A stretch of DNA of 7,083 bases, from assembly GCA_018402615.1 (NCBI GenBank), contig JAGYIH010000044.1:1-7083 (forward strand), read 5' to 3'. A model generated the notes under the pieces. That model had not been told where the DNA came from, ran no database searches, and saw only the letters and a list, made by a program, of their open reading frames with translations. The position numbers and the translations under genes were made by a program. Of this stretch, positions 5,674-7,083 are shown in pieces. Numbering within the stretch: position 1 is the first letter of the stretch; each line of letters starts with the position of its first letter. Source of the stretch: Aquiluna sp. (GTDB taxonomy: Bacteria > Actinomycetota > Actinomycetes > Actinomycetales > Microbacteriaceae).

Positions 5674-7083
5674 ATGCGCAAGCTGTTGGTGGCAATTTTA
5701 TCCGCGGTAATGAGCGTCACGGTTCAGCCGGTTGCGGCAGAGCCCTGGTCGTTTGATCCTGGCACTGCAATCTATGAGGACTCAACCTCTCGATACGTCC
5801 ACATCCAAGAGTCCTATGACATCGGGCGCCCATCCAATGTTGGCTTGCTAATCCGAGGTGCCGATCAAGGTAGTGGTCGACACACCTGCTACGAGTTTCC
5901 CAGCGATGCCTGTTCCGAAAGCTACCTGACCAACACTTACGGTGAAATCCCGAGGGGCGCGAGCTCCCCTTACTACTCACTTATCTTTGATGTCGTGATG
6001 CCAGCATGCTCCGATGTGCCGGGCAGCGATTTCTGCATCGAGGACGTACGGATTTACGGAAGCGACATGGATCCACTGTCAGCAGGATTCATTAGAACCG
6101 TAGACGAAACAAAGACTCCCGCGGTTCCGTCTAGAGGTATCCCCGCTGGTGGCCACATTTCGCTTTGGGAAGGGGCTGCTGGGTCTGGCTATGAGGGCTT
6201 GAAGGTAGCTGCGGTGGTTCAGGCAACTTTTATTTACTATCCGTTTTCTGGGCCTAACTACGTAATCAACGATTTCAGTGCACAAATCATCCCCTATACC
6301 GAAGACGCGGACTCGAAGTACTCCTCTCTTGTCAGCACGCCTCTGGATCCAGCCGAATCCGCAACCGGGACGGCAGGACTTGGGACCAATTTCGTACCAA
6401 TGACAGGTTGTGTGTGGCAGGTCGAAGGACTCTGCGGTCAGCGAGCTGACTCTCCCGAAGGCGTTAAATACGGCCTCACGATTCGCTCCGGGACCAAGTT
6501 TGCCTCTTTCATGAACGGAAGACTCAAGGATCCTGTATTGGACGTTCAAACAGCTGCAGGCGTCACGACGATGACAATTGATGCGGAGCCAGTACAGGTG
6601 GCTGAATTTGGCATTGTTTATCAACCAAGTGCTGAGCTCAAAGCAAAGATGCCTTTTCTTGCAGACACCGGCATGGTAACCAAAGCGTTTTTCCCAAACG
6701 CCAGAGACATAATTCAAGGCTTTAGGGAGCTTGCGGGAGACAAGGCCAGTGGAGAGAACACCTCGTGGCGAATCTCAACCGTTGGGGTATCGGGGCTGAC
6801 TAAGTGTTATGAGGATTATGGCGTTGCAGGTCTTGTCACCACCAACGCAACGACCTACGGAGGAGAGCCACCGCAGTTTGAAGATGGCTTCCTAAACTAC
6901 TCAGTGGCTGGGATGCACTACCTCTCCAACGGGTCGGATCTGTTTGTTGGGACTTATGACCTGATTATGCGAAGCGAGGTTGCCAGGTGTCTCTATGGAT
7001 ACTCAAAAGCCCCAGTCTCCGCAACCGTGACAGTTGTCGGTAACGATGGCGAGGAAAACATCGCCACAACCGTGGTCTCAGAA
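5674..7083 (+). CDS. Secreted protein C, close paralogue of protein A, C-terminus cut off by window edge
   Basis: An uninterrupted frame of 470 codons begins at ATG 5674 and runs off the right edge. A Sec signal peptide (MRKLLVAILS, likely cleavage after VAA at residue 22) confirms the start. Cysteines at 72/80, 112/121, 246/254 and 378/439 match the first four pairs of protein A in order and spacing, and FCIED at 120-124 is the family motif. Further shared blocks with A include the segment SRGIPAGG...LWE (about 153-165), CVWQ...LCG (246-255), GDKASG...W (355-365), and from about 410 the segment GTYDLIMRSEVARCLYGYSKAP continuing to IATTVVSE at the edge. By comparison with A, about 110-120 residues are missing, including any FICTG-type C-terminal module. 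The signal peptide and cysteines place it outside the cytoplasm. Function unknown; a duplicate of A that has moved to the other strand beside the regulator. Confidence 0.88.
   Translation, partial: MRKLLVAILSAVMSVTVQPVAAEPWSFDPGTAIYEDSTSRYVHIQESYDIGRPSNVGLLIRGADQGSGRHTCYEFPSDACSESYLTNTYGEIPRGASSPYYSLIFDVVMPACSDVPGSDFCIEDVRIYGSDMDPLSAGFIRTVDETKTPAVPSRGIPAGGHISLWEGAAGSGYEGLKVAAVVQATFIYYPFSGPNYVINDFSAQIIPYTEDADSKYSSLVSTPLDPAESATGTAGLGTNFVPMTGCVWQVEGLCGQRADSPEGVKYGLTIRSGTKFASFMNGRLKDPVLDVQTAAGVTTMTIDAEPVQVAEFGIVYQPSAELKAKMPFLADTGMVTKAFFPNARDIIQGFRELAGDKASGENTSWRISTVGVSGLTKCYEDYGVAGLVTTNATTYGGEPPQFEDGFLNYSVAGMHYLSNGSDLFVGTYDLIMRSEVARCLYGYSKAPVSATVTVVGNDGEENIATTVVSE

Noticed and set aside
6079..6717. 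Long open frame on the minus strand opposite protein C
   Set aside because: Its translation shows no family features, it has no ribosome site, and the plus-strand frame is clearly homologous to protein A, so it is a shadow.

Overview
The window looks like a chromosomal stretch from a Gram-positive actinobacterium with moderate GC (about half by eye), most likely a Microbacteriaceae-type organism. The lineage is an inference from three things: a DUF4436-type membrane protein, Sec-exported proteins that end in an actinobacterial-looking 'FICTG ... RKRAK-ACxYAK ... RVLV' module, and frequent GTG starts with G-rich ribosome binding sites. There are no tRNA, rRNA, CRISPR or insertion-sequence signatures. 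Both ends cut through genes.

Layout from left to right. (i) 1-965, minus strand: the N-terminal 321 codons of a multi-spanning membrane protein resembling DUF4436, running off the left edge. (ii) 962-2755, minus: secreted protein A (597 aa). Its stop codon overlaps the GTG start of the DUF4436 gene, so the two form a translationally coupled pair. (iii) 2756-2898: a divergent promoter region holding a tandem GGTCAA direct repeat and a 9-bp-arm inverted repeat. (iv) 2899-4731, plus: secreted protein B (610 aa), followed by a strong hairpin terminator at 4748-4778. (v) 4790-5545, minus: an orphan GAF-LuxR transcriptional regulator, convergent with B. (vi) 5546-5673: a second divergent promoter region with the same tandem GGTCAA repeat. 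(vii) 5674-7083, plus: secreted protein C, first 470 codons, running off the right edge.

A, B and C are paralogues. A and C are close: they share four cysteine pairs and near-identical blocks late in the protein. B is more diverged, carries an EF-hand-like calcium loop and an extra cysteine-bearing insert, and has a codon usage that suggests high expression. All three have a signal peptide and a CxnCIE[SD] motif near the N terminus. A and B share a C-terminal module that may be OmpA-like or cell-wall-binding; that of C would lie beyond the window.

The most interesting signal is regulatory. A GGTCAA-N5-GGTCAA element with an 11-bp period sits in both divergent intergenic regions, just upstream of the candidate -35 boxes, and would link A-DUF4436, B, C and perhaps the LuxR gene into one regulon. 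The function of the secreted proteins cannot be stated from sequence alone. The best inference is a regulated family of disulfide-stabilised cell-surface or secreted proteins.
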